DNA of 64,000 bases from Myxococcaceae bacterium JPH2 (GCA_016458225.1 JAEMGR010000003.1:961809-1025808), one strand, 5' to 3'. Shown: positions 50,365-58,790, counted from the first letter of the stretch. The notes: generated by a model not told the origin, from the letters alone. Program-made: numbers and translations.

Positions 50365-51048
50365 TCAATGCAAGGCCCAGCGCTCGGCGATCTCCTCGCA
50401 GGCCAGCACCACGTCGCTCAGCCGTCGGATGTGCGCGCGCGGCGCGACGAAGATGGTGCCCGCGAAGACATCCACCACGTACGTGAGGCGATGGTCCGCG
50501 GGGCCCAGCCGGCACAGGTGCTGCTCGGAGAAGCGCTGCAGCATCGTGCCGATGTACTGCCCCGAGCGCTCATCCAGCGGGTGGTGCTTGGAGAAGTAGA
50601 GCTTCATCAACCCCACGCGCGGGTTGCCGTGGCGATCCAACTTCTGCAGCACGACCTCCGGGCGCACGCTGATGGTGACGCCCGCCATCTCGAGCACGGG
50701 CGGCTCCGCGCCCACCGCGCTGATGATGGCGTCATCCAGCTCCAGCCACGGCACCAGGTCCGCGAAGCGCTCCAGCGCCTCGGAGCACAGCTGCAGCCGC
50801 TGCGCCTCGAACTCGGACTGCGGCACGCTGCACGCGAAGCGCCGCTGGTGCTCGCGCAGCACGGACATGTCCAGGCCGCGGCAGAGGAACTCGGTGATGG
50901 CGAAGGACGCCTCCGGGTAGCGCAGATACTGGGGCTCGGGCGGGTGCTTCTGGTCGTAGATGATGCGCTTGCGGCGGGCGGGAGAGGCGGTGAGGTACTC
51001 GCCCAGCTTGTTGACCGAGACGCGCGGCAGCTCGTGGATTTCCGGCAT
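50365..51048 (-). CDS. conserved hypothetical protein between two paralogues
   Basis: A 227-residue soluble protein. N-terminal LPRVSVNKLGEYLTASPARRKRIIYDQKHP and central EPPVLEMAGVTISVRPEVVLQKLDRHGNPRVGLMKLYFSKHHPLDERSGQYIGTML are the best conserved parts. The latter has a strand-strand-helix look with Glu and Lys placed as in PD-(D/E)XK nucleases (RPEVV..., GLMKLYF), but that is a weak resemblance. ATG 51048 has GGGGGA seven bases upstream. No partner gene suggests a function. It is flanked on both sides by plus-strand paralogues of each other. Confidence 0.6.
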   Translation of the reverse strand: MPEIHELPRVSVNKLGEYLTASPARRKRIIYDQKHPPEPQYLRYPEASFAITEFLCRGLDMSVLREHQRRFACSVPQSEFEAQRLQLCSEALERFADLVPWLELDDAIISAVGAEPPVLEMAGVTISVRPEVVLQKLDRHGNPRVGLMKLYFSKHHPLDERSGQYIGTMLQRFSEQHLCRLGPADHRLTYVVDVFAGTIFVAPRAHIRRLSDVVLACEEIAERWALH

Positions 51049-51279
51049 GGTGCATTCCCCCTGTGCTGTCGGAATGGGCACACAGTACAGAGGGGGGCTG
51101 ACGTTTCCGGGGCTCGGACGTCAGGGTTTGCGTCCCACCGTGGGGCCGCGCCGGGTTGGGTGCCGGACAGTGATGAGGGATTCCGCCGTCTCCCGGGAGG
51201 TTTTACCGGCGGGGTGCATGCGCGCGCGCGGCTCACGCCTATCCTGATGGCCTGGCGGGCCGAGCAGGGAGGATGACCC

Positions 51280-51702
51280 ATGGAGGAACTGCGAGAGTGG
51301 AGTTCCGGCGCGCATCGTCTGTGGTTCGAGCCACCCGACATGCTGTGGGGAACCCTGATTGGAAAGGTGAGTCCGCGCGATTCCCGATGGCTCCTCGAGG
51401 CCTGCGCGGAAGTGGCAACAGGTGGACGTTTCTATGTGATTGCGGACGTAGCGCAGGCGGTGCTGCCCACCGAGTCGCTCAAGTACCTGGCCGACCACGT
51501 CCATCCCGAGTGGGAGTGCGGCGTCGTCTACCTGGGCGCCAATCCCGAGCAGCGCGCCGCGGGACGCGCCTTGGCCGTGGCGTTGCTCTTCACGCGCGCG
51601 ACGCGCTTCGAGACCGTCTGCGTGGACTCCTTCGAGGAGGCGCGCGCCTGGGTGGACGCGCACCGGATGAAGGTGGAGGAGTCGCGGCGTCAGGTCGGCT
51701 GA
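51280..51702 (+). CDS. small unknown protein, second member of a paralogous pair
   Basis: A 140-residue protein paralogous to the one at 49883, with about 40 per cent identical positions by eye along its whole length (PPDMLW, ADVAQAV, KYLADHVHPEW, VALLFT, TRFETV, ARAWVDAHR). GGAGG lies seven bases before ATG 51280, which fixes the start. It has no membrane helix or known catalytic residues. Its separation from the paralogue by one inverted gene suggests duplication with insertion or inversion. It ends 13 bases from a convergent gene. Function unknown. Confidence 0.68.
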   Translation: MEELREWSSGAHRLWFEPPDMLWGTLIGKVSPRDSRWLLEACAEVATGGRFYVIADVAQAVLPTESLKYLADHVHPEWECGVVYLGANPEQRAAGRALAVALLFTRATRFETVCVDSFEEARAWVDAHRMKVEESRRQVG

Positions 51703-51715
51703 CGCTTCGGGGCGC

Positions 51716-52015
51716 TCAGCGCGAGGTGTCTGGGTAGGCTGACCAATACACTTCGGGCAGCGGGTTGGTGCCCGCGTCGCTGCGAGGCCCGTCGCCGTCG
51801 GGGATGTCGTCCAGCAGGGCGCCCGGGGTTCGCGCCGCGGGGTCCACCGGACGCGAGATATCCTCCTGCGCGTCGAAGGCCGGGAGGACGTCCTCCTCGT
51901 CGGCTTCCGTACGGCCGGGCGCTTGGGGCCCGGCTGTCATGGGAGCGTCCTCCGGCTCCTCGTGACGGGGGCCGGTCTGGCGCCCATGGAAGTCCTCGGC
52001 GGGCTGGATGACCAT
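51716..52015 (-). CDS. small acidic hypothetical protein
   Basis: A 99-residue highly acidic, proline-rich protein (MVIQPAEDFHGRQTGPRHEE, EADEEDVLPAFDAQEDISRP, LLDDIPDGDGPRSDAG) likely to be disordered. AGAGAGGAAGACACC before ATG 52015 gives a good ribosome site. It lies directly downstream of the pseudokinase gene in the same direction, 80 bases apart, and could be a substrate or partner of the kinases. No family is recognised. Confidence 0.55.
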   Translation of the reverse strand: MVIQPAEDFHGRQTGPRHEEPEDAPMTAGPQAPGRTEADEEDVLPAFDAQEDISRPVDPAARTPGALLDDIPDGDGPRSDAGTNPLPEVYWSAYPDTSR

Positions 52016-52095
52016 GGTGTCTTCCTCTCTCCCGAGAAGGTCGGGACGGGCGGCCAGCGAGGCAAGGCCACCCGGAGTGCCGCGGGGGAGGAGGC

Positions 52096-53376
52096 CTACT
52101 CTTCGGGCTCGTCGTCGGCGCCGTCGTCCTCGTCCTCGAGGGGCACCAGCTCGTCCAGGGCCTCCTCGCCCACGGGCAGCGGCTCGTCCTCGCCGGTCCA
52201 GGGAGGCGGCTCGGCGCCGGGCTCGGGCGTCGATTCGGCGCCGGGCTCGGGCGTCATGGCGGCCTCGTCCGCGGTGAGCCCCTCGGGGTGCAGGCCGCCC
52301 TCCAGCAGGTCCGCCTGGTGACGGCGGGCGGTGGCCTCCACGGCGGCCTGGGACAGCTCCTCGGCCGCGGCGTGGCGCCCGTAGTCCGGAGCGTGGATCC
52401 GCAGCCAGGCGCGCAGCAGGGTGGCGAACTCGTGGGCGTTGGGGATGCGCTGGGCGGGGTCCTGATGCAGCGCGCGCACGAGCAGCTCGCGCAGCAGGTC
52501 CGGCACGTCGCGCGCGAGCCGCTGCACGTCGTCGGAGCCCAGCCGTGCCATCCGCGCGGCGATCTCCGGCAGGGGCATCCACGTGGGGCCCTGGGAGAGC
52601 AGCGCGGGGGCCTCGGGGAGCGGCGCGAGGGGCGTGTCGTCCTCGACGGAGAGCGGGTGCGAGCCGGTCAGCAGCTCCAGGAGCACCAGCCCGAGCGAGA
52701 ACAAGTCCGAGCGCGCGTCGAGGGGCTCGCGGCGCAGGGCCTCGGGGGAGGCGTAGGCGACGTCGCCTTTCACGAGGGGGCGGCTGGTGACCTCACGGCC
52801 GGCGAGGGACGACGCGGCGACGGTGAAGTGGAGCAGCTTCACCTCGCCATGGACGCCCACGCGGATGTTCCGAGGGCTGACGTCGCGGTGGACGATGTGG
52901 AGCGGGCGGTTCCACTCATCGAGCAGGGTATGGGCGTAGTGGAGGGCCTCGGCGACCTCGGAGACGACGTAGGCGGCGAAGGCGGCGGAGAGGGGACGCC
53001 GGCGCATGGCCATCAGGTTGAGCACGGTGTCCAGCGAGCGTCCTTCCACGTACTCCATGACGACGTGGGGCGCGCCTCGGTAGGCCTTGATGTGGAGCAC
53101 CTTGGCGATGGCGGGGTGGTTGAGTCGGAAGGTGAGTTCCACCTCTTCGACGAGCCGACGCCGGTCGATGAAGGTGGAGGGGTCGCGCAGTCGCTTGATG
53201 ACCACGGGGCCGCCGAGTCCGCCTCGGTAGCGACGGCGCGCGAGCATGATCAGCTCGCCGGTGGCGCGGACCTCCAGCTTGCGAACGAACTCGAAGGCGG
53301 TGCCGCCCACGTTGAACAGCACGCGGGGTCTGCGAGGCACTCCAGGAGTCTCTTCCGTCGTCGTATCGGGCGTCAT
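52096..53376 (-). CDS. Ser/Thr kinase-like protein, probable pseudokinase
   Basis: A 426-residue Hanks-type kinase. The ATP lysine is present (VVIK, K61) and so is the catalytic loop HRDVSPRN (D165, N170). However, the DFG motif that binds magnesium reads H183-F-T (KLLHFTVA), and the glycine loop is poor (VRATGELIML). The activation-segment region continues with GDVAYASPEALRREPLDARSDLFSLGLVLLELLTG. The C-terminal 100 residues are acidic and disordered, with a short repeated TPEPGAE. Without the DFG Asp it is probably catalytically weak or inactive and may act as a scaffold. It neighbours an intact kinase. Confidence 0.82.
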   Translation of the reverse strand: MTPDTTTEETPGVPRRPRVLFNVGGTAFEFVRKLEVRATGELIMLARRRYRGGLGGPVVIKRLRDPSTFIDRRRLVEEVELTFRLNHPAIAKVLHIKAYRGAPHVVMEYVEGRSLDTVLNLMAMRRRPLSAAFAAYVVSEVAEALHYAHTLLDEWNRPLHIVHRDVSPRNIRVGVHGEVKLLHFTVAASSLAGREVTSRPLVKGDVAYASPEALRREPLDARSDLFSLGLVLLELLTGSHPLSVEDDTPLAPLPEAPALLSQGPTWMPLPEIAARMARLGSDDVQRLARDVPDLLRELLVRALHQDPAQRIPNAHEFATLLRAWLRIHAPDYGRHAAAEELSQAAVEATARRHQADLLEGGLHPEGLTADEAAMTPEPGAESTPEPGAEPPPWTGEDEPLPVGEEALDELVPLEDEDDGADDEPEE

Positions 53377-53784
53377 GGGCGTGGGTGACCTGCCAGGGAG
53401 GGAGGAAGGCTGTCAACGCCACAGGTAACACGGTCCGCGCGCGGATGGAACTCCACGGGTCCTTGATGGCGAATAGGATGTTCAGGGTCCAATGAATGCG
53501 CGCGCGAGAGCGCGCGCATGGAGTCCGCGGAACGGAGTCAGCGCTGCACGGCGAGGATGCGCCACGGGCGCGTGTCGACCGCGTAGGTCGCGCCCATGTC
53601 GAGGATGGGTGCACGACAGCGCCGAGAGCTTCTCCGTCAGCGCCATCCACCGAGCTGACGAGTCGAGGGGGCCGCGTCCTCGAGCACCCCTGTCCTGGAG
53701 ACGTCTGGGATTGCGACCCCTGTCGCTCGCGGAGCGACGGAGTCTGTTCAACGGCGCCCCCCCATCGCATCGAGCCGAGACGCC
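53377..53784. other. 408-base gap between the two kinase genes, with a strong hairpin
   Basis: No gene is recognised. ATGCGCGCGC (53496-53505), loop GAGA and GCGCGCGCAT (53510-53519) form a perfect 10-bp stem with a GNRA tetraloop, about 120 bases upstream of the pseudokinase start. A weaker hairpin, GTCGCTC/GAGCGAC (53722-53738), lies just beyond the stop of the intact kinase and may end its transcript. Confidence 0.5.
53496..53519. promoter_or_regulatory. 10-bp hairpin with GAGA tetraloop
   Basis: A perfect inverted repeat, ATGCGCGCGC and GCGCGCGCAT, with a 4-base loop GAGA. No U-tract follows on either strand. It lies in the leader or promoter of the pseudokinase gene and could be an RNA structure or protein-binding site. 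Confidence 0.5.
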
Positions 53785-55020
53785 TCACCCGCATCTGCGA
53801 GTCGATGCCGAGCGGACCCCGCGACGCATGCGCCATCGGCGTGCCCACGCGAGGAGTCGTCGCCCCCAGCCGTGCACCCACGAGCGTTCGCTCCGCGCCG
53901 GTGCCAGCGCGGATGGCGGAATCAGCATCACGGGCATCAGCGCGACCTTGCGCGAACTCGCGTCCTGCTTGGATGTGCCGCCGCGCGCGGGACGCTCGAG
54001 CGAGCGCACCCAGCGCCGCAGCTCGCGCGCCTCTTCGTCGCCATCGAACAGCGCCTCGTCCTCCTCCGTGACGGCGTCCTCGGGAGACGGCAGGGCGAAG
54101 AGCGGTTGGTCCCACGACGAGGAGGACTGCTCCATCGCGGCGCTCAGTGCCCCAAACAGCTCCGCCCCGGTCTGGTAGCGGTGGGTCGGGCTCCGCTCCA
54201 GCAGTCGCCCGCACACGGCGCTCAAGGCCCGAGGCACCTGCGGATTGATGCGATGTGGCGCGGGCGCGCGAGCCGACAGGATGCTGCCGAGCAGCGCGGT
54301 GGGCGGCAGCGTCGCGGGATACGGGAAGGTGCCCGTGAGCACCTCGAACAGCACGAGCCCCAGCGAGTACAAGTCATCGGTGGGGCGGAACGTGTAGCGA
54401 GGCCCGTGCTCGCGGTGCTCCATCCAGTACTGCAAGGACTCGGGGCTGCGATAGCTGGGCGTGCCGGGGGGGAGCCGGCCCTCGGTGAGCACGGGCGCGC
54501 TCGCATGATCTCCCGAGCCGAAGTCCACCAGCACGGGCCGCCCGTCCGAGGCGCGCACGATGATGTTGCTGCCCTTGATGTCGCGGTGACGCACGCCCTC
54601 GCGATGGATGGCGTCCAGCGTGAGCGCCAGGTCCGCGAACAGCATCGCCACCTGTCGAGACGTGAGGAGCGGCGTCCGAGCCCACTCGGACAGCGTGGGC
54701 CCGTCCACGTAGTCCATGACGAGGAACAGGTAGCCCGTGCGCGGATGTGGCCAGCGGTTGTAGCCCCGCAAGGCCACCACGTTGGGATGGGTGACGCGCG
54801 AGAGCACGCTCACCTCCTTCAACGTGCGCGCATCCACATGGGCCGAGTCCGCCGCGTCCTCGGGCCCCTGGAGCGCGAACTTGAGCGCGACGGGATGGCC
54901 ACCCGCCTCCGCGAGGAACACGGTGCCATACCCCCCAGTGGCGATGCGCCGCACCAGCCGATAGCTGCCGACGACCTCGGAGGGCTGCAGGAGCAGGGGA
55001 TGGAGTGACTCGGGACTCAT
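53785..55020 (-). CDS. Ser/Thr protein kinase (intact Hanks type)
   Basis: A 411-residue cytoplasmic kinase. All core motifs are present: glycine loop IATGGYGTVFLA, ATP lysine K47 (VALKFAL), HRDIKGSN (D147, N152), DFGSG (D166) and the GTPSYRSPE activation segment, followed by DDLYSLGLVLFEVLTGTFPY. The C-terminal 110 residues are acidic then basic, without a clear membrane helix. The first ATG matching the kinase domain is 55020. It is divergent from an XRE regulator across a region with an operator-like repeat, and lies near a probable pseudokinase, so the three may form a small regulatory set. Confidence 0.92.
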   Translation of the reverse strand: MSPESLHPLLLQPSEVVGSYRLVRRIATGGYGTVFLAEAGGHPVALKFALQGPEDAADSAHVDARTLKEVSVLSRVTHPNVVALRGYNRWPHPRTGYLFLVMDYVDGPTLSEWARTPLLTSRQVAMLFADLALTLDAIHREGVRHRDIKGSNIIVRASDGRPVLVDFGSGDHASAPVLTEGRLPPGTPSYRSPESLQYWMEHREHGPRYTFRPTDDLYSLGLVLFEVLTGTFPYPATLPPTALLGSILSARAPAPHRINPQVPRALSAVCGRLLERSPTHRYQTGAELFGALSAAMEQSSSSWDQPLFALPSPEDAVTEEDEALFDGDEEARELRRWVRSLERPARGGTSKQDASSRKVALMPVMLIPPSALAPARSERSWVHGWGRRLLAWARRWRMRRGVRSASTRRCG

Positions 55021-55132
55021 GGGGTGCCGCCCCCGGCGACGCAAGATGCCACGAGGGCCTCGCGGTGGCGACGGAGCGGAACGAGACCTGAAGGGTTGAA
55101 TTCACCTCGGAGAACAAGGCTTCGCAAGCGCG

Positions 55133-55189
55133 TGGACCTCACAGGAATGGACCCGTGAGGTCCATAGCATGTGAAATGCCCTGTGAGGT
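55133..55189. promoter_or_regulatory. operator-like inverted repeat between kinase and XRE genes
   Basis: TGGACCTCAC (55133-55142) and GTGAGGTCCA (55155-55164) form a perfect 10-bp inverted repeat around 12 bases, in the divergent gap between the kinase and the XRE gene. A further half-site GTGAGGT lies at 55183-55189. Also nearby is GTGAAATG at 55171-55178, repeated upstream of the second XRE gene (55653-55660). This is the type of site bound by a dimeric XRE repressor. Confidence 0.65.
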
Positions 55190-55263
55190 AGTCTCTGGCC
55201 GTGACAGGTAGGGTGTGGGAAACCCAACGTGTGAGAGCCCCTGACCCGAGCGGCGGAGAGCGC

Positions 55264-55617
55264 ATGAACGAGGAGCTGGCCATCATCGTGGGTGAAGCCG
55301 CGCGCGAGGCGCGTGACCGGCTTCGCCTGTCGCAGGCGGACGTGGCTTCACGGGTAGGAATCGCGCTGGAGGTCTACGCGCGCATCGAGCGGGGCCGGGT
55401 CCTGCCCAGCGCGACCACCCTCCGGCGCCTCTGCCGGGTGCTGAGCGTGCGCGCGGACACGCTGCTGGGATTGGAGGCATCGGGTCCCGTGGAGTGGACC
55501 GAGGAGGACTCCCCGAGGCTGCGCCGACTCGTGGGTGAACTGCGGGAGCTGGATGGCGAGCAGCTCGGCGCCGTGACGCGAATGGTGCGGGACGCGCTGG
55601 TCCTGGTGCGTCGCTGA
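55264..55617 (+). CDS. XRE-family regulator (first paralogue)
   Basis: A 117-residue protein with an N-terminal Cro/CI-type helix-turn-helix (LRLSQADVASRVGIALEVYARIERGRVLPSATTLRRLCRVLSV), followed by a short helical region for dimerisation (LRRLVGELRELDGEQLGAVTRMVRDALVLV). There is no enzyme domain. ATG 55264 has GGAGAG nearby. It is paralogous to the next gene and lies divergent from the Ser/Thr kinase; an inverted repeat in the gap may be its operator. Confidence 0.88.
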   Translation: MNEELAIIVGEAAREARDRLRLSQADVASRVGIALEVYARIERGRVLPSATTLRRLCRVLSVRADTLLGLEASGPVEWTEEDSPRLRRLVGELRELDGEQLGAVTRMVRDALVLVRR

Positions 55618-55730
55618 GGACCTGAACTCCACCGGAAACTTGCACACCCGGGGTGAAATGAGAGTCTCGGGTTGTCCGTACTTCCTCTTCTCCCCGCGAC
55701 ATGTTGGATGGCGTCGCGCCCTGATTCGGA

Positions 55731-56165
55731 ATGCCCGCGCCCGTTAATGAGAAGCTGACCGTCATCTTCGGAGCCGCCGCTCGCGATGCCCGCCTGCGCC
55801 TGGGGCTCACGCAGGCCGATGTGGCCGAGCGTGTGGGGATTGCCATGGAGGTCTACAGCCGGATGGAGCGCGGGAAGATGTTGCCGCGCGCGCAGACGTT
55901 GCGCCGGCTGTGCGACGTGCTGCACGTCTCGGCGGACGTGCTGTTGGGAGTGGGCGCGCCGGGCTCGCCGGTGGCGGTGGGGGTGCCTCGCCGGGAGGGG
56001 CGCGAGGAGCCCGCCGAGCTGCGCAGGCTGACGCGGACGCTGCGCACGTTGGAGCTGGGGCAGTTGCGAGCGGTGTCGAGGGTGGTGAACGCGGTCGTGT
56101 CGGTGATGCCGAAGCGGGCGCCGACGCTGGTGACCCGAGCCCCGAAGCGGCGCAGAGCCGGGTAG
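55731..56165 (+). CDS. XRE-family regulator (second paralogue)
   Basis: A 144-residue protein whose first 80 residues are closely similar to the previous gene (LGLTQADVAERVGIAMEVYSRMERGKMLPRAQTLRRLCDVLHVSADVLLGV), with a variable basic C-terminus ending KRRRAG. The helix-turn-helix is intact. Both genes probably arose by tandem duplication. The start is ATG 55731. GTGAAATG in the upstream gap is shared with the first copy. Targets are unknown but may include the adjacent kinase and efflux genes. Confidence 0.88.
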   Translation: MPAPVNEKLTVIFGAAARDARLRLGLTQADVAERVGIAMEVYSRMERGKMLPRAQTLRRLCDVLHVSADVLLGVGAPGSPVAVGVPRREGREEPAELRRLTRTLRTLELGQLRAVSRVVNAVVSVMPKRAPTLVTRAPKRRRAG

Positions 56166-56313
56166 CCGAGGCGCGGCCCGTTCCGCGCGCCAGGTCGCGG
56201 ATGCCCACCGCCGGACACGTCGCCGGCGAGGCAGATGAGCGACATCTGACAGCCAGATTAAAGGGCTCTCATCCAGCGAACGGAAGTCGCGGACTTCCAG
56301 CGGGTGGTCGAGC

Positions 56314-57726
56314 ATGCGGCGTGGATTGCTCATGGCTGCGAAGCAGACGGGTGCGAGAGGAGGCAGGAGACGCGGAAGCGGCGGGCTGATCACGCTGGCC
56401 CTGCTGTCCAGCGCCCTGGCCCAAGCCGAAGCGCCGCGACCCCCCATCGCGGAGCCAACCCAAGCCCCTCAACCACCGAGCGCGACACGCACCAGGGCAC
56501 CAGCGCCCGCCAACACAGACACGGCATCGCGCTCGGCCAAGCAGCCAGGTACCGATGCGCCCCACGCATCCACTGCGCTGCCCACCGAAGTCCCACTGAC
56601 GCTCGACGTCGCCCTCGTCGAGGCCGGAACACGCGCACCCGGTATCGCAGCGAGCCGAGCCCGGGAGGCGATGGCGCGAGGGGACATCGAAGTGGCCCGG
56701 ACCTTCGCGCCGCTCACGGTATCGCTCGCCGCAGGCGGGAATGATCCGCACTGGTCCGCGGGCGTGTCGCAACGCCTCCCGGTCCCAGGCGCGCGAGGCG
56801 CGCGGATCCACGCCGCTGAACTCGGTGCGCGAGGCGCGGAAGAGGAGCGCCGCTCGAACGAGCTGACGGTGCGAGCCACCACGCGTCGCGCCTACTTCGC
56901 CCTGGTGCGAGCGCGACAGCTCGAATCCAACGCCGAGCGAGCCCTGCGTCTCGCGCAAGAGTCCGAGGCCGCGGTCCAGCTCCGCTTCGAGACGGGCGCG
57001 GCCCCGGAGCTGGAGTGGGTACAAGCCAGGCTCGCGAGAGCCTCCGCCGAAGTCGCGGTATCGGAGCAGCACGCGGACACGGTGATGCTCTCCGCCGAAC
57101 TCGCCGTGCTGTTGGGTCGAGACCCGCGCCGCCCCTTGGCGCCGGCAGCGGAGCAAGCCCCGCGGTTGCCCGCGCTGGATGACGCTGTCTCGCGATCGGA
57201 TCACGCCCCGCGAGCCAAGGCGAGACAAGCGGACGTCGAAGCCGCGAGAGAGTCCTTGCGAGCCGCGAAGCGAGAGCGCTGGCCCACGCCCGTGGTGGGC
57301 ATCTCGCTGGAGGGAGACGGTCCGCATGGGGAGAGCGTGTTCCTGCGAGGCGCGCTCGACCTGGAGGTCCCCACCCCAGGGTTGGGGCGCGGAGAGCAGG
57401 ACCGCCTCCGAGCCACGGTGGCACTGGCCGAGGCGCAAGCGGATGAGGATCGCCGGCAGGGGCTCGCGGACATCGTCGTCGCGCACGCGCGCCTCACTGC
57501 GGCGCTCGCGACGTTGCGCCGGTACGAGGCGGACATCCTGCCGGGCTTGGAGACCACGGAGCGGATGGCCTTGGACGCCTACCGGGCGGGACGCAGCCCG
57601 CTGCTCGCGTTGAACGAGGCCCTCAAGTCCGCCTCGGAGCTGCGAGCCCAATTCATCCAGGCGGCCTTCACCGCGCAGTCGGCCTTCGCGGACCTGGAAG
57701 TGGCCGTCGGGAGTGCTCTTCCATGA
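56314..57726 (+). CDS. TolC-family outer-membrane efflux protein
   Basis: A 470-residue outer-membrane factor. An N-terminal signal peptide (ITLALLSSALAQA) is followed by a proline/threonine-rich linker of about 60 residues and then the TolC fold with two repeated halves (LDVALVEAGTRAPGIAASRAREAM; SAELAVLLGRDP; YEADILPGLETTERMALDAYRAGRSPLLALNEAL). It would form the exit duct for the pump encoded downstream. The stop overlaps the start of the adaptor gene (ATGA). The proline-rich linker is longer than usual. Confidence 0.88.
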   Translation: MRRGLLMAAKQTGARGGRRRGSGGLITLALLSSALAQAEAPRPPIAEPTQAPQPPSATRTRAPAPANTDTASRSAKQPGTDAPHASTALPTEVPLTLDVALVEAGTRAPGIAASRAREAMARGDIEVARTFAPLTVSLAAGGNDPHWSAGVSQRLPVPGARGARIHAAELGARGAEEERRSNELTVRATTRRAYFALVRARQLESNAERALRLAQESEAAVQLRFETGAAPELEWVQARLARASAEVAVSEQHADTVMLSAELAVLLGRDPRRPLAPAAEQAPRLPALDDAVSRSDHAPRAKARQADVEAARESLRAAKRERWPTPVVGISLEGDGPHGESVFLRGALDLEVPTPGLGRGEQDRLRATVALAEAQADEDRRQGLADIVVAHARLTAALATLRRYEADILPGLETTERMALDAYRAGRSPLLALNEALKSASELRAQFIQAAFTAQSAFADLEVAVGSALP

Positions 57727-58790
57727 GATTCAGTGTCGCGCTCCTCGCGTGTGGACTCACGGTGGCGTGCAAGTCCGCGTCGAAGGAGGAGGCCGTGCTG
57801 CCGCATCCCCGAGTGCGTGGAGTCACCGCGCATCTGGCCCCCGCGGGAGTGTCGCTCCCGGTGTCGGGCGTATTGGCATCGCCCCCAGGAAGAGAACTCA
57901 AGCTGGGTCCTCTGGTGCCCGGTCGCCTCGCGAAGCTGAGCGTCTCGGAGGGAGCGCTCGTGCGGGCAACGCAGACGTTGGCCGAGGTGGAGTCCGCACC
58001 CGTCGCAGCCGAACTGACGCAAGCGGAGGCCACCGCGAGAGAGGCAGCGGCAGCGACTCAAGCAGCCAAGGCGAAGCGCGAGCGCACCGAGGTGCTCGTG
58101 CAGCGAGGAGTCGCGGCCCGTCAGGAGTTGGAGCAGGACCGCAGCGCGGAGGTCGCCGCGGTCGCCGCCGAGCAGCGAGCGAAGTCCGCGGTGGACCTGG
58201 CGCACCGAGGCGTCCGTCGCAGCGTCATCCAAGCGCCGTTTGATGGCGTGGTGACGGCGGTGTTCGTCCAGCAGGGCGAATCGGTGGACACCTCGGGTCA
58301 GCCCATCATCCAGGTCTCGGCCACGGATCCGCTGGAGCTGCGCGCCTTCGTGCCCCAAGCGGAGGTCGCGCGTGTGCGGGCAGGCCAGAAGGTCACGCTC
58401 GGTCTCGACGCGCGAGCGGATCCACCGCCAGGCGAGGTGCTCGCCGTCTCGCCCACCATCGACGCGCGAAGCGGCAATGTCCTCGTGCGCATCCGCGTCG
58501 CGAACCCGACGGGAGCGCTGCGCTTGGGGAGCCTCGTCCGGGCGCGAATCCTCCTGGAGGAAGTGGGGCGGGCGCTGCGACTTCCCGCCTCGGTGCTGTT
58601 GCCGACGGCGGACGGAGGCGTGGGCGTGGCGCTCGTGGAAGAGGGGCGAGTGCGGGGCGTCGGGGTGACGGTGTTGTCGGAGGAGAACGGTGAGGCCTTG
58701 CTCGACGGCCCGGTCCCAGACGGGGCCGTGGTCATCGTCGAGGGTGGGTACTCACTGCCGGACGGCACCGAGGTGGAGGTGGTGCGTTGA
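57723..58790 (+). CDS. RND efflux membrane-fusion (periplasmic adaptor) lipoprotein
   Basis: A 355-residue HlyD-type adaptor with lipobox LTVAC (Cys16). It contains the lipoyl-like motif (GRLAKLSVSEGALVRATQTLAEVES), a helical hairpin (EATAREAAAATQAAKAKRER), VIQAPFDGVVTAVFVQQGESVDTSGQP and a beta-barrel domain (LRAFVPQAEVARVRAGQKV). It bridges the RND pump and the TolC protein. Its start overlaps the TolC stop and its stop overlaps the pump start, so the three genes are tightly coupled. Confidence 0.92.
   Translation: MRFSVALLACGLTVACKSASKEEAVLPHPRVRGVTAHLAPAGVSLPVSGVLASPPGRELKLGPLVPGRLAKLSVSEGALVRATQTLAEVESAPVAAELTQAEATAREAAAATQAAKAKRERTEVLVQRGVAARQELEQDRSAEVAAVAAEQRAKSAVDLAHRGVRRSVIQAPFDGVVTAVFVQQGESVDTSGQPIIQVSATDPLELRAFVPQAEVARVRAGQKVTLGLDARADPPPGEVLAVSPTIDARSGNVLVRIRVANPTGALRLGSLVRARILLEEVGRALRLPASVLLPTADGGVGVALVEEGRVRGVGVTVLSEENGEALLDGPVPDGAVVIVEGGYSLPDGTEVEVVR

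Noticed and set aside
52200..52255. Short tandem repeat (TCGGCGCCGGGCTCGGGCGT) in the pseudokinase gene
   Set aside because: It simply encodes a repeated acidic Pro/Glu motif in the disordered tail, and only two copies exist.
51716..52582. Extension of the acidic small gene to 288 codons into the pseudokinase
   Set aside because: The upstream part is an out-of-frame overlap with the kinase tail; a good ribosome site fixes the start at 52015.
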